A stretch of DNA of 64,000 bases from Erysipelotrichaceae bacterium (GTDB taxonomy: Bacteria; Bacillota_I; Bacilli_A; Erysipelotrichales; Erysipelotrichaceae), in NCBI GenBank assembly GCA_017442805.1, contig JAFRZA010000017.1, positions 24,271-88,270 on the forward strand. Direction: 5' to 3'. The notes under the pieces were generated by a model. That model did not search any database and was not told the origin of the DNA. It was given only the letters and a program-made list of their open reading frames with translations. Every line of letters begins with the position of its first letter. Positions within the stretch are counted from its first letter, which is position 1. The position numbers were made by a program, and so were the translations under genes. This document shows positions 51,333 through 58,949 of this stretch, piece after piece.

Positions 51333-52420
51333 CAGGCAGCAGCTCCTTTCTTCTCTCTCATTTTCTTTCTGATCCGTTTGGAGATCTTATAATACTGGAC
51401 CTTGAACCAGCTGTTGTTGGTCAGCAACATGATGCCGATCAGCACCACCGCGTAGATGATCATGCGGTAGTCCTGCAGGAAGCGCAGCTGTTCGGGCAGG
51501 ATGTAGAGGATGACCGTCGAAATGATGGTTCCGGCGATGTTGCCCAGACCGCCCAGAACGACGTAGACCAGGATCATGATCGACAGGTTGTAGTCGAACT
51601 TTGCCGGGGTCAGCGTGGAGTAGTTCAGTCCGTACAGCGCGCCGGCGCAGCCGGCCAGCGCCGCGGAAATGACGAAGGCTTCCAGCTTGATGTTGGTGAC
51701 ATTGATGCCGACGGATTCGGCCGCGATGCGGTTGTCGCGGCAGGCCATGATGTCACGGCCCTTGCGGCTGTAGATCAGGTTATAGACGACTAACAGGGTG
51801 ATCAGGATCAGGATGAAACCGGCCGTAAAGGTCGAAATGCGCTTGATTCCGTTAGCGCCGATCGGTCCCTTGAGGATGGTCACGGCTCCCTCACCGAGAT
51901 TCAGCTTGTTTTTCACGAAGCTGATCTGGATGCCGTTATTGTCATAGCCGAGATAGATGGAGTTGATGATGGTCTTGATGATCTGGTTGAAAGCCAGGGT
52001 CACAATGGCCAGATAGTCACCCTCCAGTTTCAGAACCGGAATGCCGATAATGGCGCCAAACAGGCTGGAGACCAGGGCCGCTCCCAGCATGGCGATGATC
52101 AGCCTCAGGGTCGTGTTGGGCACATAAGGCAGCAGCAGACCGGAGATGATGACCGCGCTGAAAGCTCCCACGCCCATGAAGCCGGCATGACCCAGCGACA
52201 GTTCGCCGGAGAAGCCGACGGTCAGGTTCAGGGCAATGGCGATGACGATGTAGGAAGTCAGCGGTACCAGCAGGCTGGTAAAGTGGCTTGTCAGCATTCC
52301 CGCCTTCATCAGGATGATCATCAGAACGTACCCGAAGATCACCAGCAGGTAGGAGACCGTGCGGTTGACCTTCTTGCCGCTGAAGAATCTGTTTTTCAGT
52401 AATTCAGTTACCTTTGCCAT
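51332..52420 (-). CDS. livM: Branched-chain amino acid ABC permease LivM
   Basis: A polytopic permease of about 362 residues with roughly ten hydrophobic segments. The family core SLGHAGFMGVGAFSAVII, the coupling-loop SRKGRDIMACRDNRIAAESVGINVTNIKLEAFVISA, and the late LSIMILVYVVLGGLGNIAGTIISTVIL are visible. The ATG at 52420 is preferred, with AGGTGAAGG upstream, over a GTG three codons earlier that directly abuts the livH stop. It forms the membrane channel with LivH. Confidence 0.9.
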   Translation of the reverse strand: MAKVTELLKNRFFSGKKVNRTVSYLLVIFGYVLMIILMKAGMLTSHFTSLLVPLTSYIVIAIALNLTVGFSGELSLGHAGFMGVGAFSAVIISGLLLPYVPNTTLRLIIAMLGAALVSSLFGAIIGIPVLKLEGDYLAIVTLAFNQIIKTIINSIYLGYDNNGIQISFVKNKLNLGEGAVTILKGPIGANGIKRISTFTAGFILILITLLVVYNLIYSRKGRDIMACRDNRIAAESVGINVTNIKLEAFVISAALAGCAGALYGLNYSTLTPAKFDYNLSIMILVYVVLGGLGNIAGTIISTVILYILPEQLRFLQDYRMIIYAVVLIGIMLLTNNSWFKVQYYKISKRIRKKMREKKGAAA

Positions 52421-52429
52421 GGCCTTCAC

Positions 52430-53311
52430 CTACACTTTCTCCACATACCGCTTGCCCAGTAAGCCGGAAGGCTTGACTAGCAGGATGATGATCAGAATGC
52501 CGAAGACGAAGGCATCGGACAGCTGGGTGGTAAGGTAGCCCTTGACCAGCGTCTCAATGACCCCCAGCAGCAGGCCGCCCAGGAAGGCTCCCGGCATCGA
52601 GCCGATGCCGCCCAGAACGGCAGCCGTAAAGGCCTTGATGCCCGGCATGGAACCCAGCGTCGGTGAAATGGACTGATAGGCGGAAGCGTACAGCGCCGCC
52701 GCGACAGCGGCCAGACCGGAACCGATGGCGAAGGTGATGGAAATCGTCGTATCGACGTTGATGCCCATCAGCCGGGCGGTATCCTTGTCTTCCGCGCAGG
52801 CTCTCATGGCCTTGCCGATCTTAGACCTGGTGACGAAAAGCGTCAGGCCGACCATTATAAGCAGCGTCACGACAATGGTGAAGATGCTCAGATAGGTTAC
52901 CGTCAGCTGTCCGTCAAACAGCTTGATGGTATCGGCCGGAATGATGGAGGTAAACATCTTGGGTGCCGAAGACCACAGCAGCTGAGCGCCGTTCTGCAGG
53001 AAGTAGCTCACGCCGATGGCCGTGATCAGCACGGAAAGCGATGACACCTTCCGTAGCGGCTTATAAGCCAGCCTTTCCACCACTACACCCAGCAGCGTGC
53101 ATACCAGCACCGAAGCCATTACCGCCACGAAAGACGGCAGGTTGTACTTGCCCATGGCGAAATAGGCAATGTAGGCACCGACCATGATGATGTCCCCATG
53201 GGCAAAGTTCAGCATCTTGGCGATGCCGTAGACCATGGTATAGCCCAGGGCAATGATGGCGTAGACGCTGCCCAGGGACAGGCCGGTGATCAGAAACTGC
53301 AGAAAGGTCAT
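52430..53311 (-). CDS. livH: Branched-chain amino acid ABC permease LivH
   Basis: A 293-residue permease with about eight hydrophobic segments. Landmarks are YAIIALGYTMVYGIAKMLNFAHGDIIMVGAY at the start, the coupling loop SKIGKAMRACAEDKDTARLMGINVDTTISITFAIGSGLAA, and GIKAFTAAVLGGIGSMPGAFLGG. All are hallmarks of LivH. It follows the binding-protein gene after an 80-base gap with a hairpin, and livM follows directly. The ribosome-binding site is purine-rich. Confidence 0.92.
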   Translation of the reverse strand: MTFLQFLITGLSLGSVYAIIALGYTMVYGIAKMLNFAHGDIIMVGAYIAYFAMGKYNLPSFVAVMASVLVCTLLGVVVERLAYKPLRKVSSLSVLITAIGVSYFLQNGAQLLWSSAPKMFTSIIPADTIKLFDGQLTVTYLSIFTIVVTLLIMVGLTLFVTRSKIGKAMRACAEDKDTARLMGINVDTTISITFAIGSGLAAVAAALYASAYQSISPTLGSMPGIKAFTAAVLGGIGSMPGAFLGGLLLGVIETLVKGYLTTQLSDAFVFGILIIILLVKPSGLLGKRYVEKV

Positions 53312-53338
53312 CCTTCTTACCCCCTCTCACTGAAAACA

Positions 53339-53365
53339 AGAGGCTGCCAATGATCAGCAACCTCT
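53339..53365 (-). terminator. Intergenic hairpin after the Liv binding-protein gene
   Basis: Minus strand AGAGGTTGC, 9-base loop, GCAGCCTCT (one U-G pair), then TGTTTTC. The weak T-run and location, as in the sugar operon, suggest partial termination or mRNA protection. Confidence 0.6.
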
Positions 53366-53391
53366 GTGGTTTTAATCAATTCTTCAACAAA

Positions 53392-54558
53392 CTATTCTGC
53401 GCTTACGTATGTACCGTTCTTGATGACAACGGCCTTCGGTGACTTGCTGACCTCACCGGTTACCTTCCAGGTAACTCCGGCGCCGGTCAGTCCGTCAAAG
53501 GACATTGAAGTGAACTGCTTGACCAGTGCGTCGCAGATGTCGGAAGCGCTCATGTCGGCCTTGCAGCCGGCAGCGGTCAGGGCATTGTAAAGCGCATAGA
53601 CAGTGTCATAGGCATCGGCCGCGAACTGGGTCGGCGTTCTGCCGTACTTGTTCTTGAAATTGGTGACATACTTGACAGTCAGATCATCGGTAGCGTCAGC
53701 TGCGAACGGGGTCAGCAGATAGACGCCTTCAGCCAGAGCGGTGTCGAAGCCCTCAACAGACAGAATGCCGTCCATGCCGTCAACACCGTAGAATACCGGC
53801 TTGTAACCCATGGTGTTGGCCTGAGTCAGGATCATGGAAGCCTCAGTGTAGTAGATCGGCAGGAAAACCACATCAGCACCGGCGGCCTGAGCGTTCTGCA
53901 GGTAGGTGCCGAATTCGTTGGTGCCGTTCTGGAAGGAACCGGCGTAGACAATGTTCAGCTTCTTGGCAGCGGCTTCCTCGACAAACTTTTCGTAAATGCC
54001 GACTGAGTAATCGATGTCATCCTGATAGACGACAGCGATCTTGGTTCCCAGGTTCTTATCGGCAATGTAATCCGCTGAAGCGATGCCCTGGTTGGGGTCG
54101 GTAAAGCACATCTGGAAGACATTGCCGTAGTAATTGTTGTCGATCTGAATGACAGTCGTTGATGAGCCTGACGGCGTGATGGCGAAGACGTTGTCCTCCT
54201 TATACAGCGGAGCAACAGCAGCGCATGGTTTTGAAGTAACAGCAAGCAGGGAGACCTGCATGCCCCAGTCCTTCAGAGAGCCGTAACAGGAAATGGCCTG
54301 CTCAGGATCATGAGCGTCGTCCAGGAAGTTAAGTTCAAACTTGACGTCCGTATCAAGCGCGTTGATCTCTTCAACAGCCAGCTTGGCGGAGTCGTAGACA
54401 TCCTGTCCGTAAATGGCTGCCGGGCCGCTTAACGGGCCGGATCCGCCGAGTTTGAAGACGGTTGCGGTCTCGCCGCCATTACCGCCGTTGTTACCGGAAC
54501 AGCCGGTCATGCCGAAAGCCAGCAGGACGGCAAGCAGTAAAGTAAACAGTTTTTTCAT
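53392..54558 (-). CDS. livJ: Branched-chain amino acid-binding lipoprotein (LivJ/LivK type)
   Basis: A 388-residue Leu/Ile/Val-binding-type protein. The lipoprotein signal is MKKLFTLLLAVLLAFGMTGC with the lipidated Cys at residue 20. The mature protein starts after a Gly/Asn-rich linker (SGNNGGNGGETATV) and shows VFKLGGSGPLSGPAAIYGQDVYDSAKLAVEEIN, then AITPSGSSTTVIQ and GIYEKFVEEAAAKK. It is the first gene of the liv cluster with an excellent GGAGGAG site and promoter. The ligand may be branched-chain amino acids or another compound, since this family includes other specificities. Confidence 0.9.
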   Translation of the reverse strand: MKKLFTLLLAVLLAFGMTGCSGNNGGNGGETATVFKLGGSGPLSGPAAIYGQDVYDSAKLAVEEINALDTDVKFELNFLDDAHDPEQAISCYGSLKDWGMQVSLLAVTSKPCAAVAPLYKEDNVFAITPSGSSTTVIQIDNNYYGNVFQMCFTDPNQGIASADYIADKNLGTKIAVVYQDDIDYSVGIYEKFVEEAAAKKLNIVYAGSFQNGTNEFGTYLQNAQAAGADVVFLPIYYTEASMILTQANTMGYKPVFYGVDGMDGILSVEGFDTALAEGVYLLTPFAADATDDLTVKYVTNFKNKYGRTPTQFAADAYDTVYALYNALTAAGCKADMSASDICDALVKQFTSMSFDGLTGAGVTWKVTGEVSKSPKAVVIKNGTYVSAE

Positions 54559-54592
54559 ATAGTCTCCTCCCTGTTATTAGTATAATAAAGGT

Positions 54593-54621
54593 ATTGTATA
54601 ATTTTCATTCCGTATTTTCAA
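54593..54621 (-). promoter_or_regulatory. Promoter of the liv operon
   Basis: Minus strand TTGAAA (54616-54621), a 17-base spacer, TACAAT (54593-54598); the start codon is about 35 bases downstream. Confidence 0.8.
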
Positions 54622-54674
54622 CAATTTTCATTATTAAAGTTGCAATTTTCAAAAATTTCAGTAAAATTTTCATT
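54600..54674. promoter_or_regulatory. ATTTTCA repeat cluster with a CodY-box-like site
   Basis: Five copies of ATTTTCA plus one shorter ATTTCA occur in about 75 bases upstream of livJ. One stretch, AATTTTCAAAAATTT at 54644-54658, matches the CodY box AATTTTCWGAAAATT at 13 of 15 positions. It lies about 25 bases upstream of the -35, also upstream of the divergent YtvI-like gene. Regulator identity is inference; the host may lack CodY. Confidence 0.5.
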
Positions 54675-54707
54675 GGCTGTCGTTTTGCGAAACCGGAGAC
54701 AGCAGAC

Positions 54708-54735
54708 AAACGGCCGAGCCGTTTTGTGCTAAAAT
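54708..54735 (+). promoter_or_regulatory. Extended -10 promoter with palindrome for the YtvI-like gene
   Basis: TGCTAAAAT (TAAAAT 54730-54735) is preceded by the inverted repeat AAACGGC CGA GCCGTTT (54708-54724), in the position of the promoter spacer. A strong AAGGAGGT site follows. Confidence 0.6.
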
Positions 54736-54756
54736 ATAACAAGGAGGTAATTTTCA

Positions 54757-55740
54757 ATGAAGACAAAAAAGGAATTCCTCATTAATGTCGGATACTATGG
54801 CTGCATTGGCCTGATCATCTATATATCGTTCGCCTATCTCATGCCGCTGATGCTGCCGTTTATCTTCGGCTTCCTCTTCGCTTCTCTGGCTCACCGCATC
54901 ACCAGGGGCCCCAAGACCATGATGCTGGTCATTCTTTATGTCGTGCTGGCCGTTGTGCTGGTCATCTTCTTCAGCGGCATGTTCGGTCTGCTGGTCGACT
55001 GGATCTACTCCCTGCCGACCCTCTACACCAACAGCATCGAGCCGATGATCAACCAGCTGTACGAATATCTGTTGCACGCCAGCGACAACATCCCCTACAT
55101 TTCCGATCTGCTGGAAACCGGCTTCAGCGTCCTGAAGAGTTCGCTCGGTTCCCTGGTCTCTACCGTTCTGTCTCTGGTCACCACCGGCGTTACCAAGGTG
55201 CCTAACCTGCTGTTCAGCGTGATGATCTTCATCATTTCCTCATTCTACTTCATCATTGACTATGAGAAGGTCGACGCCTTCGTCGCCAAGCTCGGCTATC
55301 TGAAGGAATGGGCCAGCCGCAAGTTCTTCTTATTGATCAGAAGCTACGGCATCATCATTCTGCTGACCTGCGTGGAACTGACCATCGGTTTCCTGGTTCT
55401 GGGCATCGGTTCACCGTTTACCCTGGGTCTGATCGTCTCCCTGGTCGACATTCTGCCGATCCTGGGAACCGGCACCGTGCTGATCCCCTGGGGCGTCATC
55501 CTGCTGATTCTGGGCAACATGAAAGGCATCGGCATCCTGGTGCTTTATCTGATCATCACGGTCATCCGCCAGTTCGTCGAACCGCGTCTGGTCGGCGCCA
55601 ACCTCGGCCTGTCACCGATCATTTCTCTGGTCGTCATGGTCATCGGCTTACAGCTCTTCGGCTTACCGGGCATGATCGGTCTGCCGTTAGTGGCGAGTTA
55701 CTTCATCTTTGCCGACGAAAAGAAAAAGCAGGAAGCCTGA
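54757..55740 (+). CDS. AI-2E-family transporter, YtvI-like
   Basis: A 327-residue polytopic membrane protein of the AI-2E/PerM family with about seven or eight hydrophobic segments. The conserved C-terminal block SPFTLGLIVSLVDILPILGTGTVLIPWGVILL and RQFVEPRLVGANLGLSPIISLVVMVIGLQLFGLPGMIG are characteristic. Its length and order resemble YtvI of sporulating Firmicutes, a protein of unclear function. Autoinducer export is known only for a few members and should not be assumed. It is a single-gene unit with its own promoter and terminator. Confidence 0.88.
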   Translation: MKTKKEFLINVGYYGCIGLIIYISFAYLMPLMLPFIFGFLFASLAHRITRGPKTMMLVILYVVLAVVLVIFFSGMFGLLVDWIYSLPTLYTNSIEPMINQLYEYLLHASDNIPYISDLLETGFSVLKSSLGSLVSTVLSLVTTGVTKVPNLLFSVMIFIISSFYFIIDYEKVDAFVAKLGYLKEWASRKFFLLIRSYGIIILLTCVELTIGFLVLGIGSPFTLGLIVSLVDILPILGTGTVLIPWGVILLILGNMKGIGILVLYLIITVIRQFVEPRLVGANLGLSPIISLVVMVIGLQLFGLPGMIGLPLVASYFIFADEKKKQEA

Positions 55741-55768
55741 GGGCCCGCTGCTTAAGGGAATCCAAGTT

Positions 55769-55797
55769 AAAACCGGGAAACTCCCGGTTTTGTTTTG
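55769..55797. terminator. Terminator between YtvI-like and M18 peptidase genes
   Basis: 10-bp stem AAAACCGGGA / TCCCGGTTTT, loop AAC, then GTTTTG. The A-run on the opposite strand lets it serve the converging M18 gene. Confidence 0.88.
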
Positions 55798-55802
55798 CTT
55801 GA

Positions 55803-57107
55803 TTATTTGCTGATGATGATCTTGTCGTCATCGACCGTGACGGTGGAGTTGAAGAACTCGCTCAATAAGCTGATCATGTAATCCACGTCTCTGGCTCCGG
55901 CCGTCTCATAGCAGGAGTGCATGGCCAGCTGCGGCAGGCCGATGTCGGAAGCCATGACCGGCAGGTTGACAGAGCCGATGGCCGTCTGCGTTGAGCCACC
56001 CTTAGCGCCGGACTTGTTGGCGTACAGCTGATAAGGCACGCCGGCGCGGTCAGCCAGCTGCTTGACGACGCCCCAGGAGGCGCTGTCGTTGATGTATCTC
56101 ATGGCCGAGGAGGTCTTGATGACGACACCCTGGTTGAGGTAGGCAGCGTTGACGCCGTCGTAGAGTTCCGGATGATTCGGATGAACGGCGTGGCCGTTGT
56201 CGGCGCTTAACAGGAAGGAGTTGGCCAGTACGGCCTTGACATCATTGCGGGAATAGTAGAACCCGGCGAAGATGCGTTCAATGGTGTCAGCCAGGAAGCT
56301 TGAAGCCATTCCCTGTCTGGTCATGGCGCCTACCTCTTCATTGTCGAAGACGGCAATGATGTTGATGGAGTTGTTGCTGTAGGAATTCAGGAAGGCTTCG
56401 GTGGAGGTAAAGACGCTTTCCAGGTTGTCGATCCGCTGACCGGAAACGAACTGATTGCGGTTGCCCCACTGTCTGGCCGGCTGCTGAACATAGAGATACA
56501 GTTCGTGTCCCATGATGTTGTCACGGTCGCAGTTCAGTTTAGCGCAGATCATGTCCTCCAGATACTTTTCGTTGTCCTTGTCATCGACCATCGGCACGAT
56601 GTCGACCTGTTCATTCAGCTTGTAGCCGTTATTGATTTCCCGGTTCTGGTGAATGGCGACGTTGGGAATAATCACGCTTTCGTCTTCAAAGTCGACCAGG
56701 CGGTTGACCAGAACGCCGTTTTCCTTAACGGTGACCCGTCCGGCAATGCCCAGCGGGCGGTCCAGCCAGGTTGACAGAATGGCGCCGCCGTAGACTTCCA
56801 CGCCCAGCTTGCCGTAATGAGCGTCCTTGATGGCCGCAATCGGCTTGATGCGCAGGGACGGGGAGTCGGAGTGGGAAGCCACGATGTTGACCGACTTGAC
56901 ACTGATCATTTCCGGAATCTTGAAGGCGATCAGACTGCTCTGATTTCTGACCACGTAGTAGAAACGGTTGTTCTCCAGGTTCCAGGTGGAATTCTCTCTC
57001 AGTTTGATGAAGCCGGCTTCGTTCAACTGCTTTTCCACCTGAGCGACAGCATGAAACGGTGAGTGTGAATTGTTCAGAAACTCGACAAAATTACTCGCAT
57101 TACTCAT
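55803..57107 (-). CDS. M18-family aminopeptidase
   Basis: A 434-residue metalloaminopeptidase of the M18 family, which removes acidic or other N-terminal residues in the cytoplasm. Metal-binding motifs are ASHSDSPSLRIKP (His and Asp), VFDNEEVGAMT (Asp-Glu-Glu, with the catalytic Glu), SADNGHAVHPNHPEL and MHSCYETAGARD (His near the end). Length fits bacterial members. Its start overlaps the end of the O-methyltransferase gene by eight bases, so the two are co-transcribed. Confidence 0.92.
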   Translation of the reverse strand: MSNASNFVEFLNNSHSPFHAVAQVEKQLNEAGFIKLRENSTWNLENNRFYYVVRNQSSLIAFKIPEMISVKSVNIVASHSDSPSLRIKPIAAIKDAHYGKLGVEVYGGAILSTWLDRPLGIAGRVTVKENGVLVNRLVDFEDESVIIPNVAIHQNREINNGYKLNEQVDIVPMVDDKDNEKYLEDMICAKLNCDRDNIMGHELYLYVQQPARQWGNRNQFVSGQRIDNLESVFTSTEAFLNSYSNNSINIIAVFDNEEVGAMTRQGMASSFLADTIERIFAGFYYSRNDVKAVLANSFLLSADNGHAVHPNHPELYDGVNAAYLNQGVVIKTSSAMRYINDSASWGVVKQLADRAGVPYQLYANKSGAKGGSTQTAIGSVNLPVMASDIGLPQLAMHSCYETAGARDVDYMISLLSEFFNSTVTVDDDKIIISK

Positions 57108-57702
57108 TTGACTTATTCTCCCTCTTCTTGCAGATCAACAGACCGTCGCCTATCTGCAGATAAGTGCTCTCGTAGGCCGGGTCTGACAGCATTTCTTCTC
57201 GGAAAGCTCTCAATTTGTTTACCAGCGGTCTTAACCGCCGCTTGATCTTTCTCTGCGGATCATCCAGGATGCCGTAGAGATAGACGTCATCTACGATTAT
57301 TATACCATCATCGGTCAGATTGTCCCGATAGATTTTATACAGCTCTTCATTATGAGCCTTGGGCCCGTCCAGAAACAGGCAGCGGAACTTTTGGCTGAGG
57401 CTGAACTGCCGGGCGTCAGCCAGCAGCGGCGTGATCCGCTCGGTCAGCCCGGCATTTTCGATGTTGGCCACCGCCTGGCGGTAGCGTTCTTCATCGTTTT
57501 CCAGAGTGACGATGCGCAGATCTTCGATAAAGCTGGCAAAGACGATGCTGCTGTAGCCGACTGCCGTGCCGATCTCCAGCATGCTGGTGACGCGGTTGTC
57601 CTTCAGAAAGTTCTTCAGATAGTCAATGCTTTCCTCTTCCATCACCGGCACGCCGTCTTCAACGGCCTTCTCTCTGATATGCTTGATCAGCTCTTCATTC
57701 AT
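57100..57702 (-). CDS. SAM-dependent O-methyltransferase family protein
   Basis: A 200-residue class I methyltransferase of the O-methyltransferase (COMT/TrmR) group. The SAM-binding motif is MLEIGTAVGYSSIVFA (about residues 42-57), then VTLENDEERYRQA and CLFLDGPKAHNEELY. Firmicute members of this size include TrmR, which methylates 5-hydroxyuridine in tRNA; that is the most likely role, but not proven. The start MNEELIKHI is preferred, with GAGGGAAA upstream. It is the first gene of the two-gene unit with the M18 peptidase. Confidence 0.85.
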   Translation of the reverse strand: MNEELIKHIREKAVEDGVPVMEEESIDYLKNFLKDNRVTSMLEIGTAVGYSSIVFASFIEDLRIVTLENDEERYRQAVANIENAGLTERITPLLADARQFSLSQKFRCLFLDGPKAHNEELYKIYRDNLTDDGIIIVDDVYLYGILDDPQRKIKRRLRPLVNKLRAFREEMLSDPAYESTYLQIGDGLLICKKRENKSNE

Positions 57703-57859
57703 GTCTTTTCCCTCAGGTAAGAACAATTATAGCACAACCTTACCCGCGTACAAATCACTGCGGCGCCGATCTGACGACGATTGTAAGGGCCTACATTATG
57801 AAAAGAAGCGAAATATTCACGATAACCGTGATAAAACATTTTTACTTTACGGAAAATAA

Positions 57860-57868
57860 TGCTAAAAT
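57860..57868 (+). promoter_or_regulatory. Extended -10 promoter of the DUF349 gene
   Basis: TGCTAAAAT, identical to the -10 before the YtvI-like gene, with TTTACT 16 bases before it as a weak -35. A small ATGGT/ACCAT hairpin lies in the leader. Confidence 0.6.
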
Positions 57869-57903
57869 GTATGGTGTTAAACCATGTATAGGTAGGTGTT
57901 TTT

Positions 57904-58809
57904 ATGAGTTACGATGATTTAGATTTAAGTTTTGAGCACAAGGAAAAACTGGTGCAACAGGCTAAGGAACTTGCTGAAAGCGAGACAGTGGTCAACGCCC
58001 TCGCCAAGGTCAGCGCTCTCCGTAGAAAGTGGAAAAGAAACGACGACTATGAATCAAACTACGAAGAAGAGCTCTACAGCAAGTTTGATTCGTACTTACA
58101 GGCCATCGCCGCCAAGGGCGCTGAGCTGAACAAGACCGCCGCCGAGACCAAAGCCACGATTATTGAAGAAGCCAAGAAGCTGCTGGAATCCAACAGCATG
58201 AAGAAGGCCTCCGAAGAGATGAACGACCTGATGGATCAGTGGAAGGCTGCCGGTACCACCGACAAGGAAACCGATGATTCTCTGTGGGAACAGTTCAAGG
58301 AAGTCAGAAACGAATTCTCTGCCAAGAGAAAGGAATACTACAAGAACCTGACCGAAAGATTCGCCGCCAGCAAGGCTGCCAAGGAAGAACTGATTGCCAA
58401 GACCAAGGAACTGGCTCAGTCAACCGATTTCCGCAAGTCAGGCAATGAAATGAATGCCCTGATGGATCAGTGGAAGGCTGCCGGAAGCGCCGGAAGAGAT
58501 TACGACGATGATCTCTGGAAGCAGTTCTCAGCTGCCAGAAACGAATTCTACGCCAACAGAAAAGCTCACTACGCCCAGCTGGAGGAAACATACAAGGAAA
58601 GAGCTGCCAAGAAGCAGGAACTGCTTGCGGAAGCCAAGATGTGTGTTGCTCAGAGCGACTTCTCCGACGAGATGGTCGAAAGAGTCAAGGGCTTAAGAGC
58701 CAGATGGAAGGAAGTAGGCTTCTGCGGCAAGGACAATGAAGACAACCTGTGGCAGCAGTTCAACGAAGCTGTCAACAACTTCTTCAACAACATGAAGTAC
58801 TACCGTTAA
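57904..58809 (+). CDS. DUF349 repeat protein
   Basis: A 301-residue soluble, highly charged, alpha-helical protein made of about four DUF349 units of roughly 77 residues. Each ends with a pattern like MDQWKAAG..D..LWEQFKEVRNEF; the units start near residues 15, 85, 165 and 240. At DNA level, a 27-base block is repeated exactly at 58227-58253 and 58458-58484, 231 bases apart, showing recent duplication or conversion of two units. The function of DUF349 is not established. It is a single-gene unit just upstream of the J-like/HscC operon. Confidence 0.85.
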   Translation: MSYDDLDLSFEHKEKLVQQAKELAESETVVNALAKVSALRRKWKRNDDYESNYEEELYSKFDSYLQAIAAKGAELNKTAAETKATIIEEAKKLLESNSMKKASEEMNDLMDQWKAAGTTDKETDDSLWEQFKEVRNEFSAKRKEYYKNLTERFAASKAAKEELIAKTKELAQSTDFRKSGNEMNALMDQWKAAGSAGRDYDDDLWKQFSAARNEFYANRKAHYAQLEETYKERAAKKQELLAEAKMCVAQSDFSDEMVERVKGLRARWKEVGFCGKDNEDNLWQQFNEAVNNFFNNMKYYR

Positions 58810-58830
58810 TCCAAAGTTCAAAACACCTGA

Positions 58831-58856
58831 AAGACTCCGGAAGGAGTCTTTTATTC
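58831..58856 (+). terminator. Terminator after the DUF349 gene
   Basis: 8-bp stem AAGACTCC / GGAGTCTT with loop GGAA, then TTATTC. Confidence 0.85.
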
Positions 58857-58892
58857 AGCGCATTTTTCATATCATATGCCGCCTCTCTCATT

Positions 58893-58898
58893 TATAAT
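58893..58898 (+). promoter_or_regulatory. -10 element of the J-TPR/HscC operon
   Basis: TATAAT with a weak -35 (TATCAT 17-18 bases upstream). The start codon follows 51 bases later. Confidence 0.5.
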
Positions 58899-58949
58899 AT
58901 CTGTATGGGCAATCATTGATTACCGGACAGTAAAGGAAGGAATAAGGGT

